Shown: piece after piece, positions 47,870 through 60,013 of the stretch
How positions within the stretch are numbered: the first letter of the stretch is position 1
Layout of the letters: every line of letters begins with the position of its first letter
NCBI RefSeq assembly: GCF_016545825.1
Contig: NC_052614.1
Span: 3,758,630 to 3,822,629, forward strand
Source of the DNA: Eucalyptus grandis
Lineage: Eukaryota; Streptophyta; Magnoliopsida; Myrtales; Myrtaceae
Direction: 5' to 3'
DNA length: 64,000 nt
Translations under genes and position numbers: made by a program
Notes under the pieces: model-generated
Database searches by the model: none
What the model saw: only the letters and a program-made list of their open reading frames with translations
What the model was told of the DNA's origin: nothing

Positions 47870-49190
47870 CATTAATAATTTCTCAACTTTAGTGCAATAT
47901 GTAATGCCATTTTTGAACCTTTAATTCGTTCAACGTGGTTCTTAAACTATTATTAAATATTGAATGTAGTCCCTAAACTTTTGGTTTTTATGATAGTTTT
48001 TATAATTACACTATTACTTGGATTTTATATATCTTTTCATTTCAATCCATTTCATTTTACTACCTTTCAAACTTCTTGGCATTTATAAATATTACTACAA
48101 TTCTTTTTAAGTAGAGAAAACATCTATTGAATTCATATTCTTTTTCTTTTAGGAAAAAAAAAAAACATAAAAGAATCCCAAACTCTACTCACTGTAACAC
48201 ATTTATTATGATTTTTTTTTGTGATATTAAAAATCCTAAATTATGCTCGTGACATATTTACTTTAAAATTTTTATTGTGACATAAAAAATCCAAAATTTA
48301 TACCCATATAACACACTTACCCTTCATCAATGTTTCGTTAGATAATTTTTCAACCAAAATGATGTTTTTTATTTCACTTAAGCCACATAAGCGTCATGTC
48401 AATATTATTTACTTTTCGATCTCCATGTAGGTAGCTTTTTAAACAATTCTTATTGATAGAAATTTGACGGATAATAAATGTGTCACGTGAATACATATTT
48501 GGGATTTTGGGTGTCACAAAAAAAAAAAAAACTTAAAATAAACGTGTCACATTGGGCATAGTTTAGGATTTTTATTTATGGTTTTTGCCTTTTCTTTTAA
48601 AAGTGATTGCTTTCATAAGAATATTTGATAAGGACATTTAATTTACCTATAAATTCTCTTACTTGTCTTAATCTAAATCCGTGCTTAATCTTTTTAGTTT
48701 TCTTGTCACTATCCTCAATGCCTCATGAATGAGGTCATCTAAGCTCCTCCTTTTAAAGTTTTTGTGTTTCGTGTATTATTTAATTAATATGTAAATGAAG
48801 AAATCACAATAGCTAGGATATCGACCAGATACAGCTCTAATGAGGCTTCACTATTTCAGAGATCTTAAGCTAAAATATACTTAAGTGGCACTATCGTGAC
48901 ATTTACAAAAATTTACAAAAAAAAAAAAAATGCCAAAGTAATAAAAAGGTAGCCATATTTTTTGTTGATTCAGGAAATGAACTGCATGAAAAAGGATTCT
49001 AATAATTTAGACAATAGTGTGATTACAAAGAACTGTGAATAGCATCGAATGACTGGTTTTACTTTGTTATGAAAAGTCGGGGAATTGATTAGATAAATTG
49101 AAGGTTTAGAGACTAGATTAAGTAATTAAAGAATAGTTTAGGGACCATACTAAACAAATTAAATTTAAAAAATCACATTGGCCGTCTAAC
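47870..49190. mobile_element. Long-TIR non-autonomous element, copy C
   Basis: This is the third member of the family seen at 928 and 18088. The left end has TTTAATTCGTTCAACGTGGT and the right end ACCATACTAAACAAATTAAA, with internal blocks in the same order (CACTATTACTTGGATTTTAT, CTAAAATATACTTAAGTGGC). It is longer than the others because of internal insertions around 48120-48600. It lies outside the TNL duplication and so is an independent insertion. Confidence 0.65.
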
Positions 49191-49206
49191 CAAGGTTTAA
49201 TCACTA

Positions 49207-49397
49207 ATTTTTTTTTTTTTTTGGTGATCTAGGAACCCCGTAGCAATTGGCGAGTAAATCTGGGGGGACACGTAAGCGGGAAACCCACCACCTCGGCGTC
49301 CCATTTAAGACCCCAAATGATCGTGAAGGGATTCGAATTCCTTTCATTCATGAGGGGGAGAGAATCCAAACCATCACAGCCAACAAGGCGGTGGTAA
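49207..49397 (-). mobile_element. tRNA-derived SINE with target-site duplication
   Basis: On the minus strand it starts CCACCGCCTTGTTGGCTGTG and has a box B-like GGAATTCGAATCCC. It ends in GGTTCCTAGATCACC plus an A-tail (poly(T) at 49208-49222 on the plus strand). It is bounded by the perfect 12-bp direct repeat GTTTAATCACTA at 49195-49206 and 49398-49409. About 190 bp, with no coding capacity. Confidence 0.88.
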
Positions 49398-49485
49398 GTT
49401 TAATCACTATTCATGTCAATTTTTCCCTGATTTATTACTGCTGCACACAACCGCATAAAATTGATATCAGAAATGGAAACCTCAT

Positions 49486-49526
49486 ACATGCATGCGCCCA
49501 TCATGCATGCATGCATGCATGCATGC
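49486..49526. repeat. (CATG)n/(ATGC)n microsatellite
   Basis: ATGCATGC units, broken once by CGCCCATC, border a GC-rich island. CATGCATG is also the RY motif bound by B3-domain factors, but the repeat may be fortuitous. Confidence 0.85.
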
Positions 49527-49795
49527 ACCCGGGCAGTGGGGGGGGCGAGGGGACCAAGACCTGGCGGGCAGGCGGGTGAGCTGGAACATCGTCGGTCAGC
49601 CGCCGGATGCTGCCGCCTCGTGGGGCCCACACCCCCCCGTCTGTGGTCCCACGAAACTGGGAGCCGCCACGTGTCGTCCGTACCGGTCGGAGCAGAGTGG
49701 TAGTGGTGGTCCTGCAGGCGTGGCAGAGCAGGGGCCTTCAGAGTGCGCCTGCTCCCCCTCGGATTGCATGGCCATGTCACCGGCCTCCGATGCCA
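49527..49795. other. GC-rich island upstream of the KNOX gene
   Basis: About 270 bp that is sharply more GC-rich than the flanks and contains a G-box/ABRE-like GCCACGTGTCG at about 49667. Overlapping ORFs occur on both strands, which is what GC-rich sequence gives by chance. It may be a regulatory island 1.4 kb before the KNOX start, or transposon-core sequence. Confidence 0.4.
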
Positions 49796-50174
49796 ATGAT
49801 CGAGAATTAAATAAAAGCCAAAAAAAAAAATAATAATAAATTAAGCTTTTTTTTAATATGGCTTTTGATGCGTACCTACAACTTTTGCAAAATTACAAAA
49901 AGTCAGTCACATCATCCTTAAAACATCTGGACATTATCAAATTGCTAATTAAAAAATTTCCATACACGTACTCACTTATCCATAACTTAAAATAAAAGGC
50001 ACTCTCTTTCAATGACTCGTCTCACAATTTGATTAGGGGAAACAAGAGTTTTGATAGATGCCAAAAAGAAGATCCTCATGTCAGCAATCTAAAATGTTAA
50101 GAAAGAAATAAAGAAATAAAAGGGAAAGTGAAATTAGATTAAAAAATAGGTGAAAACAAAAAATCACACATACA

Positions 50175-50735
50175 TGAAAATGACTGAATTAGTATATTCT
50201 ACCTAGTGCACTATAAAGTTTGCATCTTTTTCTTTATACAGATACATGATTACATTGCTGTTTTTGTGACTTACCATTCCCTCTTCGTTTATCATTTAAG
50301 AATTTATTTATGTCGTTAAAAATATTTTCCATACCATAATTGATTTCTCAGTTCAGCACAAACAATAAACAAAACACGAACACCATCAATCTCATTATAA
50401 AATTACCACGCTTCACGTTTAAATTCTTAAACTTTTTATCACGATTATAACAAAATCAAACTTATGTGAAATAACTCAATTAGTGTATTTTTACATAGTG
50501 CCCTATAAAGTTTGCATCTTTTTCTTTATGTGGATACATGATTACACTGCCATTTTGTATCTCACAATCCTCCGTTCATCTATCGTACAAGAGTTTCTTT
50601 TGTCAAAGATATTTTCCATGCTAGAATTGATTACCCAATTTAACTAATACGATAACTCACACGTCAGTTCCGTTACAGAATTGTCACACTTTATCTTTAA
50701 ATTCCTAAACTTTATATCGCGATCATGATTATTGT
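50175..50735. repeat. Tandem duplication (unit about 290 bp) upstream of the KNOX gene
   Basis: Both copies contain CTATAAAGTTTGCATCTTTT, GATACATGATTACA, AAATTGTCAC/AAATTACCAC and TTTAAATTC-TAAACTTT in the same order. The start points are at about 50175 and 50465. Confidence 0.8.
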
Positions 50736-50989
50736 AAACGCATATTTTCGTAGTAAGTAAGTAATTCGATAGACGTTTATATTCAACGGGACGACAGGAT
50801 CACATAGAAAAATCGAAAAAATTTCACACTCACCTTTTTTTTTTAATCTCAATCACCACAAATATCTTTTGACTCCACGCTCAATTGCCAATTAGATCAC
50901 TCCACACAAAAAGTCCACCAGCTGTTCTCCAAAAATCCCAAGGTCCATAAGCAAAACCAACCACACAGGAAGAAACAGATAGAAATTTT

Positions 50990-51188
50990 TCCTTCCTTCC
51001 TTTCCTTCCTTCTTATAAAGCAGAGACAGCTTCCTCTTCTCCTTCTCCAATCCAGTCACTTTCCAAGAAGAAAGAAAGCTCCCTGCTCCTCCCGCGAGAA
51101 GGAGAAGCTTCCTCCCTCATCCATGGCGTCCCTGTCGTTGCTGCAGTGACCGCAGGAGGAAGAAGTTGGTCATCCCCGCGAAGGAAAC
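50990..51188 (+). promoter_or_regulatory. KNOX core promoter and leader with uORF
   Basis: A TATA box CTTATAAAGC lies at about 51012, followed by a CT/GA-rich leader. An upstream ORF, ATG 51123 to TGA 51149 (eight codons, MASLSLLQ), precedes the main ATG at 51189 by 39 nt and could reduce translation. Confidence 0.65.
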
Positions 51189-54100
51189 ATGGCGTACAAC
51201 CACGGTCAAATGCCGCAGGAGCAAGTCCCCTTCCACCACTACTCCGACCAGGGGGGCCACCACCAGGGCAGAGATGGCGTGCACAAGTTCTTCTCCGCCT
51301 CCATCCTCCGCCCCCAGAACTTCCTCCGCCTCGACTCCGAGCCCAGCGCCCACGCCGACGACGCCTCCGCCGCCGCGGCCGCCGCCTCCTACAACAACGA
51401 CGACGGGGCCGGGGAGGAGGAGATGGTCGAGGACGACGACGGCGGGGGCGGCGGGGGGGATTACGAGAGCGCGAGGCACAAGGCGGAGATCCTGAGCCAC
51501 CCGCTGTACGAGCAGCTGCTGAACGCGCACGTGTCGTGCCTCAAGATCGCCACCCCCGTCGATCAGCTGCCGAGGATCGACGCGCAGCTGACGCAGTCGC
51601 AGCGAGTGGTGGCGAAGTATTCCGTGCTGGGGAATGGTGGGGTCGTGGACGGGAAGGAGCTCGATCAGTTCATGGTAATAGTTCCGTGTCTTTTCGGGGT
51701 TCTTGTTCTTTTTTGGGTTGATTTATCACGAAGCGTTTGATGGACTGGTTCTTGATTTTGTGGCTTCTCTTTTGGAATTCTTGAAGTGGGTCTATGTTAG
51801 CTTCTGACAAGTTTCTCATGGTCGGTCAATGCGATTCAAGTTTTTTTCTGGGAATCATGGTTTTTCAGGGCGTGTAACGACTGTTAAATTTCGAAACTTT
51901 CCTCTGTTTTTTCTTTTTCTTTTGCGGTATTTAGACGCGTATTTGAATGGGAGGAATTTCTTGAAGAAATGTTTTTGTGGGTTCGGCGTGTTCGCGAGAA
52001 AGATCAGAACTTGACTTCGATGTTGCTTTCATGTAATTGGCGGAGAGTCCATTGATCGGAACATGGGATATTTTCCTTCCTTTTGATAGCTTCGTTTTAT
52101 ATGTGGCTGTTAAAATCTTGGTAACTCTAGTTAATTCGAGTTGTCATCCTCCGAAGTATCTGCCTATGATAGAAGATTGAGAACTTGAATTGATATGTAC
52201 TTGTCTTCGTCCTGTTGAGTGTTGTCTCTTCAAAACCTGGTCGTTCTTATGTTGCTAATGCTTTCTCAATTCTGCATTTCCTGTTCCTTAGGGTTTGGTT
52301 TCACATTCTAACTTCCAGTTCCCACACAGAAAGAGAGAAAGAGAGAGATTTGTCTTGTAGCAAGAGTCCTGTCTGTCCTGTTGTTTTTTTGCTTTTTTTT
52401 TTTCATGATCTGCTAGGCATTGTCGGCATTGTCTTTGTTTGAGCTTTGAAAGAATGTGAGGTACGAAAAGATGTGAAGTTTAGTGGATAGAGCGACTTTT
52501 TGGCTCAGGATTCTATTTATAATGTCCTCTTGTCGCATCAACGTAGGAATCGTGCTGTTTGAGTACACTAATAATTGAAACTTTTGAGAGTGGTTTGGAG
52601 AATCTGTTGCCACATGACTCCACTTGTGTGGTCTAGTACATGGTATCTCCCTAGATTTTGCTAGCACAAATACCATCTTCAAGATCCTTCTGTCAGCTAA
52701 TCTTTGCTCGTTCTCCAAAACAAGGGTAAATATCTTACCTACTTAAAATTGCCTAAAACTGGCAAAAATTGCCTGAAAAGCTGACAGAGTGTGCATTCAC
52801 ATACTCGAAGAGAGATGTCTTTTTCTGCTTCACAGTCCAAAATTATACGGATGAAAGCTTGGAGCTTCTACAATTGCTTTCTGGGTCAACTGTATTTGAT
52901 GTTGCTCATAAAATGTTCCTGCAAATGCATAACACTGAGGATTTTCATGAAAACCTTTGGTGCAGTGGTATCTGATCCATTGTAAGATGGCTTCCTTGAA
53001 TCTCATATCACTTAGGTTTAATAAACTAGTAGAATCACCGTTACTTCTGCAGAACTTAATCCATGTTTTGAGATGACAGAAAATATGTCATGTACGCTCA
53101 TCTGCGCAAAGAGATCTTCTGTGATTTTTGTATCAGCACCAAAGTGCAGAAGTTGATAAAATAAACTAACACGCATTATAAGGCTTGAAGAAATTTCTGC
53201 TGTTGTGTTACATTGTCTAGCTGATACATTTTGCTATATAAATTTTAAGAAAAAAAGTGCTGTTTGCTCGAATAAATGAAGGCCGGAAGATTCTATTAAT
53301 TGATCGAGACAGTGTAAACTCTCGTCAATAGTTATTTTCACTCCAATCTTCTCTATTATTTTAATATAATATTTGAATTATTCGAGCTTCGAGGTCTGCC
53401 ATATAGTTTCTCATCTGAATTTTCTTGTCTTCTCCCCTCTTCTGATGCAGACACATTATGTTCTATTGCTCTGTTCCTTTAAAGAACAATTACAGCAACA
53501 CGTTCGTGTTCATGCTATGGAAGCAGTGATGGCTTGTTGGGAGCTGGAGCAAGCACTTCAAAGCTTAACAGGTTGTTCCCTTTTCCTAATCCTATGTTTC
53601 ATTGTCTCCTGTTGATTATGTCCATTGAGTTCACATTACCAAATTAACATATCCCTAGGTCTTGTGGAATCTCTTTTTGTTGATGTGAAGGTGCAAATAA
53701 ATATCGGAACTTTCCTTATACAGAGAGTAAATAGTAGTTATATTGACGTTTTAATTGAGTCACTGTTTCTGGTGAAGGACCTTGGACATTGCTAAGTATT
53801 GTGCATTCTCTCATTGCCCTCTAGCGGATTCAATTTAAGGGTGTTTTGGGGTGACATTTGCTTTTTGTACTTTTTGTTTACAACTTTTTCTGTAATGTTT
53901 GAAATTTCATTTTGGTTTTGAACTACAAACATCCAAATCTTTAGATTTCAAATTAATTTAAAAATTCTTTCAGGATTCTTTTTATTTTATTTTATTTTAT
54001 GGGAAAGAAAGATGTTGGAGGGAAAGTTGTTATGTCCTGAAATGCACTCTTATTTTATCCAGAAACTATGCTTCATCAGAGAAACTTTATTAGCATGACA

Positions 54101-54792
54101 CCAGAAATTGGCTAATTATGATTTCCCTCACATTGCCAAAGCAGGAGTATCTCCTGGTGAAGGGACAGGGGCTACAATGTCCGATGATGATGAGGATCAA
54201 GATGATAGTGATGCCAAATTGTTTGATGGAAGCTTTGATGGCCATGACAGTATGGGATTTGGGCCTCTAGTTCCAACTGAAAGTGAGAGATCCTTGATGG
54301 AACGGGTGAGGCAAGAGCTGAAGCATGAGCTCAAGCAGGTATCCCAGTTATTGCCTAGCACTCCTTGTTTTGGTATGTTACAATTCTTATACAGTTGATT
54401 TTCTTTCCGCTTCTCAGGGCTATAAGGAAAAGATTGTGGATATCAGAGAGGAGATTCTGCGCAAGAGGAGAGCCGGAAAGCTGCCAGGTGACACCACCTC
54501 TCTATTAAAAGCGTGGTGGCAAACACACTCCAAGTGGCCCTACCCAACAGTAAGAATATTATGACTCTAATCTCATTGTTCTGTACCAGTGCATCCGAAA
54601 CAATTCGCTGAGGCTTTCTTATTACTTTGCCTGCTTCAAAAATCATCTCAGGAGGAAGACAAAGCAAGGCTAGTACAAGAGACGGGCTTGCAATTGAAAC
54701 AGATTAATAATTGGTTTATAAACCAACGGAAAAGAAATTGGCACAGCAACCCTTCGTCTTCCACAGTTCCCAAGAGCAAACGCAAGAGGTAG
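51189..54792 (+). CDS. KNAT3-like: Class II KNOX (TALE) homeodomain protein, KNAT3/4/5 type
   Basis: This is a nuclear transcription factor that pairs with BELL-type TALE proteins. The model is join(51189..51674, 53451..53571, 54145..54338, 54418..54549, 54652..54792), 357 aa, with all borders GT/AG and phases consistent. The N-terminus has PFHHYSD, an Ala run and an acidic-Gly run (residues 61-90). KNOX1 is at about 97-140 ([20 protein letters not shown]) and KNOX2 at about 155-205 ([20 protein letters not shown]). An acidic linker [11 protein letters not shown] and the conserved [20 protein letters not shown] follow. ELK is at about 257-285. The TALE homeobox is at about 287-345, with the PYP loop ([14 protein letters not shown]) and recognition helix [15 protein letters not shown]. 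These motifs place it in class II, clade KNAT3/4/5 rather than KNAT7. Intron 1 is 1.78 kb, as usual for this clade. Confidence 0.93.
51675..53450 (+). other. KNOX intron 1
   Basis: A 1776-bp intron starts GTAATA and ends GATGCAG. It is T-rich, with a GA-rich patch at about 52330. No embedded gene is seen; the short ORFs in it are chance. Confidence 0.85.
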
Positions 54793-56434
54793 GCTGATTA
54801 ACAGAGTCAAAATCTTGGACTTCTTTGAGAATGATATCTCACTGTGATTCTGAAAGAAGCCATGCAGGTGATCCGGATAAAGAGAGACCTATGTAAAGCA
54901 ACGTCAAAAGCCACTTTCCATCTATTGGTTTGCAACAACTGCCACTGTGAGCCCTTTCGAGAGGAAAGGTCTCGGCTGATAGTTAACATGGGCAGCGAGA
55001 AGACAGCAGTTTGAAGATGGTATAGCAAATGTTACGATGGATCAGCTATGCAGATCGATATACTTAAAACGATGCTTAAGAAGAGAAGGGTCGAAACCCC
55101 CCCTCGGCTTCTTGCCCACCTCTTTCTAACGGAGAAGTGTATTGCTGTGGTACTGTGTTTACCTTGCCAGAAACGTGATGCGGCATGATTGCTATTAATA
55201 TATCTTGTGGCGACATTTGTGCTTATCCGATGCTAACCTAATGATCATGTCTCTTCGTGGTGGAGTTTTTCTTTCAAATGTTCTCATTTGAAGCACTTCC
55301 AGTCGAATTATGGAAAGGAGCTTTACACAAGCATCATTTTAGGCAGAAGTTGCTTGCTGGTGGCTGATAAGAACTGCACCAGTCTTGCATCATGGAAACA
55401 GGGTATAATGTTGCTTTCAGCATCATGTCAAAAACACAAAAAAAGGAAGGTTCCTAAAATTCAACTGGTCAAAGTGCTGTATCTTGTAAGGATAGCCAGC
55501 TCATTGAAGAGCTAGTTCTAATTGGATTTGAATTTCAATGTTACGCTCCAACGTGGACTGCCTAACATATTTGACCTCAAAACCCAAGAAATATCTAGGC
55601 CGTTCACACTTGGACATGACATATGAGCAAATGACAATAGCTTTCGTAAAGATCAATAGGAAGCATCAACCTCTCTTTGAAAGAATATCCGTTGTCTGAA
55701 AACTCCAGATTTTTGGATCACCACATTCTTCTTTGAATTACCAACAAGAAGGAAATATCAGAAACTATTTTGCCAATCCAAGCTCGGCGATATTCGCTCT
55801 TTCTAGCGGATTGCTGTAGCATACATAGGTTGCACCACGTATTTTGATCATTATTCTTGGCTAAAGAAATGAAGTGACACATATCTAACAAGTTGCCATG
55901 ATAATGGAAAAAATATACCTTTTCGTTCCTTTCTTTTACTTTTTCTCTAGTTGGGTCTTTGGTATTTTTAATTTGTTTAATTAAGTCATCCTACTTCCTT
56001 ACCAAGTCCTTTCGACACTAAATCCAAGCCAAATCCAGCTAACTTGGCCATTGAGGACGATGCCAAAGTTTGACGTGAATAAATTTCAATTAATGTGGAG
56101 CCTATAGGGATGCCATAGTGGAAAATTTTAGGCGCCAACAGTATAATGTGGATATAATTTAGCCACATGGAATCTCACATCGATATCCTCGCCAGAAACA
56201 TTGTATTCAACTTCACAAGCCAAAGACCTCGTGATTCAGGGTTGGAGGGTCGATTAGAAAAATTTGGAAAAGTAGAACAAACTGATTAGACAATGAAAAG
56301 TATGGATATCCGATAAATTAATGGCAATAATGGAAGGCGTCCACAGAAACCAAAATTTTGTAATAGAAAAAAGCAAAGAATGGCCAATCCAAAAGCAAAA
56401 GCTAAAAAACTACAAACGAAATCTCTTTGATTTT
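54793..56434. other. 3' flank of KNOX gene and intergenic sequence
   Basis: The first few hundred bases are probably the KNOX 3' UTR. No further gene is supported; the small ORFs do not show recognisable domains. Confidence 0.6.
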
Positions 56435-56899
56435 TCATGACAGTGCGGTTCCAGCTTGTTTCTCCTGATCATTCCTGAAGCTGCCCACGAACCTAGCGGA
56501 GAAGCCCTGCATCAACAAGCCATCTTCCTCTCCGCCTCCTCCATCGAAATTGAGAGCGTAGCTCTCCGCATCATATCCGAACTTGCCCTGGGGATTCCTC
56601 TTCCTATCCGATCTCCAGTACCCGCCAACCTTCCTGATGAAGTTCTTCCACTTCGGCCCCGCCACGAGTTCCGTGAACTCCCTCACTTTCTTGAACCGGC
56701 TCATCGTCCAGGACTCGCCACCGTCATTGCCACCGTGCTGGCGCTGCATGTAAGGGTGTGCCCCACCGCCGCCCCGCCACCACTTGAGGCAGAAGCAGCT
56801 GCACCCGCTCGGCGAGACGTCGTCCCCATAGTAGTCGAAGCCGTCCTCTCCTTCGCGTCCGTGTTCCTGAATTGGTGAAGGGTGTTCTCTAGAAGCCAT
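56435..56899 (-). CDS. Small plant-specific protein of unknown function (154 aa)
   Basis: It is an intronless gene. I chose the ATG at 56899 (MASREHPSPIQEHG), because the longer frame from 56959 would translate the GA microsatellite as a Ser-Leu repeat. Features include a Cys-rich patch SGCSCFCLKWWRGGGG near residues 31-46. A conserved basic segment follows, SRFKKVREFTELVAGPKWKNFIRKV, then GKFGYDAESYALNFD. The C-terminus is GFSARFVGSF. These latter motifs match a widespread plant family of small proteins, sometimes labelled stress-induced, whose biochemical function is not known. The Cys patch next to a tryptophan pair could be palmitoylated or membrane-associated (inference). A TATA-like TATATATTG lies upstream at about 56955-56963. 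Confidence 0.82.
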   Translation of the reverse strand: MASREHPSPIQEHGREGEDGFDYYGDDVSPSGCSCFCLKWWRGGGGAHPYMQRQHGGNDGGESWTMSRFKKVREFTELVAGPKWKNFIRKVGGYWRSDRKRNPQGKFGYDAESYALNFDGGGGEEDGLLMQGFSARFVGSFRNDQEKQAGTALS

Positions 56900-56966
56900 C
56901 GCAGAGAGAGAGAGAGAGAGAGAGACTCTATGGAGGTCCTTTGATGAAGAAAAAGCCAATATATAA
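56900..56966 (-). promoter_or_regulatory. Leader GA repeat and TATA-like box of the 154-aa gene
   Basis: (GA)n at 56901-56925 (plus strand; CT on the transcript) lies in the 5' leader. A TATATA-type box is at about 56958-56966 on the minus strand. The spacing between box and ATG (about 60 nt) is short but workable. Confidence 0.5.
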
Positions 56967-58058
56967 TAGGAGGATAGGAGGATATGAGGGGAGGATATAA
57001 CAGAGAAGGAAGCGCGTCAGATCACGAGCGTGTGCGTTTTGATTGGGGAGGGGGGAAGAGAACCAGCCAGGAAACAACCGAAGACCGCGGTTACTTATGC
57101 AATTCAAAAACAAGAAAACAGACACAAACATCCAAGTGGATCGATCACGAATGACATCACCTCCCATATTTGTAAGCGCTGTCTAATTTGACCACTATAT
57201 ATAATGGAATCAAAAGTCTAAAACGTGCAACGTTTCATCATCAATTAGCTTATGGAAAGTACGGTTTTTCACGATGACATCTCCTTCATTTCCCCAAGTA
57301 AACATAGTTAATTTTCGTGGGAAAAGTTATAGATGAAAAAGAGATTCATATTAAGATCCTAATAACACGTCTAGACTTGCTTTGAACACTCTTAATTTCT
57401 TTAAAATAATAGCACCGGAAGTACGACCGGGCCAGTTAAGGCCAAGAGCATGTCACCAGAAAAAAGGGGCAAACCAATAGGTTAAGTTTTAGTCCCGCAA
57501 GTTTTCATTTCACCAGCAAAAATCTGCACAAAAGTTCAGATATCACACGAGTCTTGGCTTACATCTCGTTGACTTTTGACTAGTCGTATGACCTGACCTG
57601 CAACATACCAACCGAAGAGAGGGCATATTTTCTTGACGTTCAGGGAAACGGCATTGAAAGCTCCAGGCACAAATGGGCTGCTAATAAAGCCGCCAAAGCC
57701 AGACAATGGCCGGTCAACTCGACCCGAGTGAAAGCGAACATGGTATGACTGAATGAACCACCCTTGAATGCCAGTAGACCGTTCAGTTATATTGGAATGA
57801 GACACAGAACTGACGCAAAAAGCCAATCGAGAATCAAAGAATGGAGCTTGGCCTCACCAAGCATGTATCTTGGAGAAAAATGAATACAATACGAAACCGA
57901 CAACATTAGCACATAATAATGAGATCTATTTTTCTTATAGCATTCACACAGAAACACATCAGCCATTTTTATGATTCATCATACAAAGATGAGGAAGAGC
58001 CATCTATGAACATCAGCTTGTTCGGTATACTCTGTGTTTCACTGACCATATAGAATAC
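56967..58058. other. Intergenic between the 154-aa gene and the RAF-like kinase
   Basis: The part nearest 58058 is probably the 3' UTR of the kinase gene. A 96-codon minus-strand frame at 57536-57826 shows no recognisable domain and is not called. Confidence 0.55.
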
Positions 58059-59960
58059 CTATGTGTGATTTTGCATCTTTTGAGTGATCTTCGTGGACAT
58101 GGATCGCAGTTCGTTTGCAATTTCGGTGAAGCTTGGTCTTTCTGATGGCTCCGCTGACCAGCATCTCTCCATCAGGGATCTCCATTCTGGATCACAGGAC
58201 TCCGGTACTGGCGGTCGCAGCGTATTGCTCACGATACCACCTAAATGAATCAGAGTCTCAGAAATCGACAGTAAATATTCAACCATTTTAGTCAAAAACT
58301 TGTACCTATGATGGCCCCATAATGCAAATCGGCGTATGGTTCTTCTCCAGTCAGTAGTTCCCACATCACAATGCCAAATGAGAACACGTCAACCTAACCA
58401 GTAGGTTGTCGTTAAACATATTGCAGTTAAAAGTAAATATATACTGATAAAGACAACAATATACATCCAACCAAATGTATACTTGGGATAATTAGGAAAG
58501 TGAAAATCAATGGTGAGATGCCAACCTTCTCGGACACGAGACTACTGCTGCCATTCAAAAGCTCGGGTGCCATCCAAGGGAGCGTTCCTCGCACTCCACC
58601 TGATATCAGTGTCTGACATTTTACCTTGGACAGGCCCAGATCACCAACCTGAGAGACATGTGAAAAATCAAATCGGGGACCTTTCAGAAGTTATGGGGAT
58701 AACAAAATTTTATTCTCCCATAAAGAACAGGAAACATTTTTAGATCCGTGGCAAGGAAACAGCAAGTATCAAGATTGACTCGAGGAGTATTCAAGTCAAC
58801 CAAAAAGAATGAAAAAAATTCCATCACCTATCATCTGTCGGACAACAGATGTCACAAATCTAATCTACTCAAATGATGACCTATTCTCTGGTTAGCAAGA
58901 CCCAAATGTCAGAACTTCGCTAAGATGCTAGTTGGACTTGGCAAAATGTTAAAGGGGTGCATTATCCTCAAAGTCCAAAGCTTTGCGACTTCCAGATAGA
59001 TATTTGCCAATAAATCGATCTCGCTTGTTTTTTGGCAATGAGTGGAAACTCTTACATTGAAACAGGCAAATTTACTTTAAACTAATCTTGCTTGGTTTAT
59101 AGTGTTCTTTCCACGGTTTGAACCAGCAGAACAGGAAATTATCTTGTGTCAGCAAGATCACCTTGTCATTAAGGAATTCTAATCATGTCCCTTCAGAAAC
59201 TGCCATCTAACACACATACACCACTGTTCTTCTGAGAACTAAGACATCACCCCCAACATATCTACAAACAGCGAAATTGGGATTGTCACATGCTCGATTA
59301 AAGAGAGTTATGCCGTCGTTCTTGACATCCTTGCCTTCCACCTAATGCAGACAGCCTTTCTTTTCCACTGAATCACTCAACAGCTCCAGAAGCAAAGTTT
59401 GTATGGAATAGTATCAAGGTAAGGATAAAATTTCATAAGTACTTAATAACTAGTCAAAAAGCATGCGTGATGTAACTCACACCTCTGCATTAGAGACATC
59501 ATGTGAACTTCCATATCACTCAAGCATAGAAAGAAGAGAAGAGACAAGGGAATCAGTGTAATAAAAGTTCAGCATTTTGAACTCTGATCAACCATCCATC
59601 CACTGACCTTACAGATTGGTCGATGGGGATCTCGAAGATTGACAAGAAGGTTGTCACTTTTCAAATCAAAATGCACTATGTTCTTCCCATGCAAGTACTC
59701 CATACCAAAGGCCACATCCATTGCAATCAGCAGACGCTTACGCTTGTCAAGGTTCCTGACAAGAACTTAGTTTAGTAATTTGTCTTTTACAACAAATCAA
59801 ATGCAAACTTAACATTTAAAAAAACTAATGAAAAAGTGACCTAATGGTTGCAGATGTCTTGAAACACCCAACTTGCATGCGCACAAGTGCACACAAGCAT
59901 GCGCACACACATATGCATGCCCACAGACACACGCACACGCACACGCACACGCATGGCCAC

Positions 59961-60013
<53 letters not shown>

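Noticed and set aside
49400..49833. ORFs of 66-126 codons over the GC-rich island
   Set aside because: Open on both strands and including translated ATGC microsatellite (Met-His-Ala-Cys repeats). A composition effect.
51117..51721. Alternative ORFs over KNOX exon 1 (up to 191 codons)
   Set aside because: Arg-, Pro- and Val-rich shadows of the GC-rich first exon. The KNOX frame has clear domains and splices consistently.
56456..56878. 140-codon plus-strand ORF opposite the 154-aa gene
   Set aside because: Antisense shadow. The minus frame carries the conserved family motifs.
57536..57826. 96-codon minus-strand ORF after the RAF-like kinase
   Set aside because: No recognisable domain. It lies where the 3' UTR of the kinase is expected.
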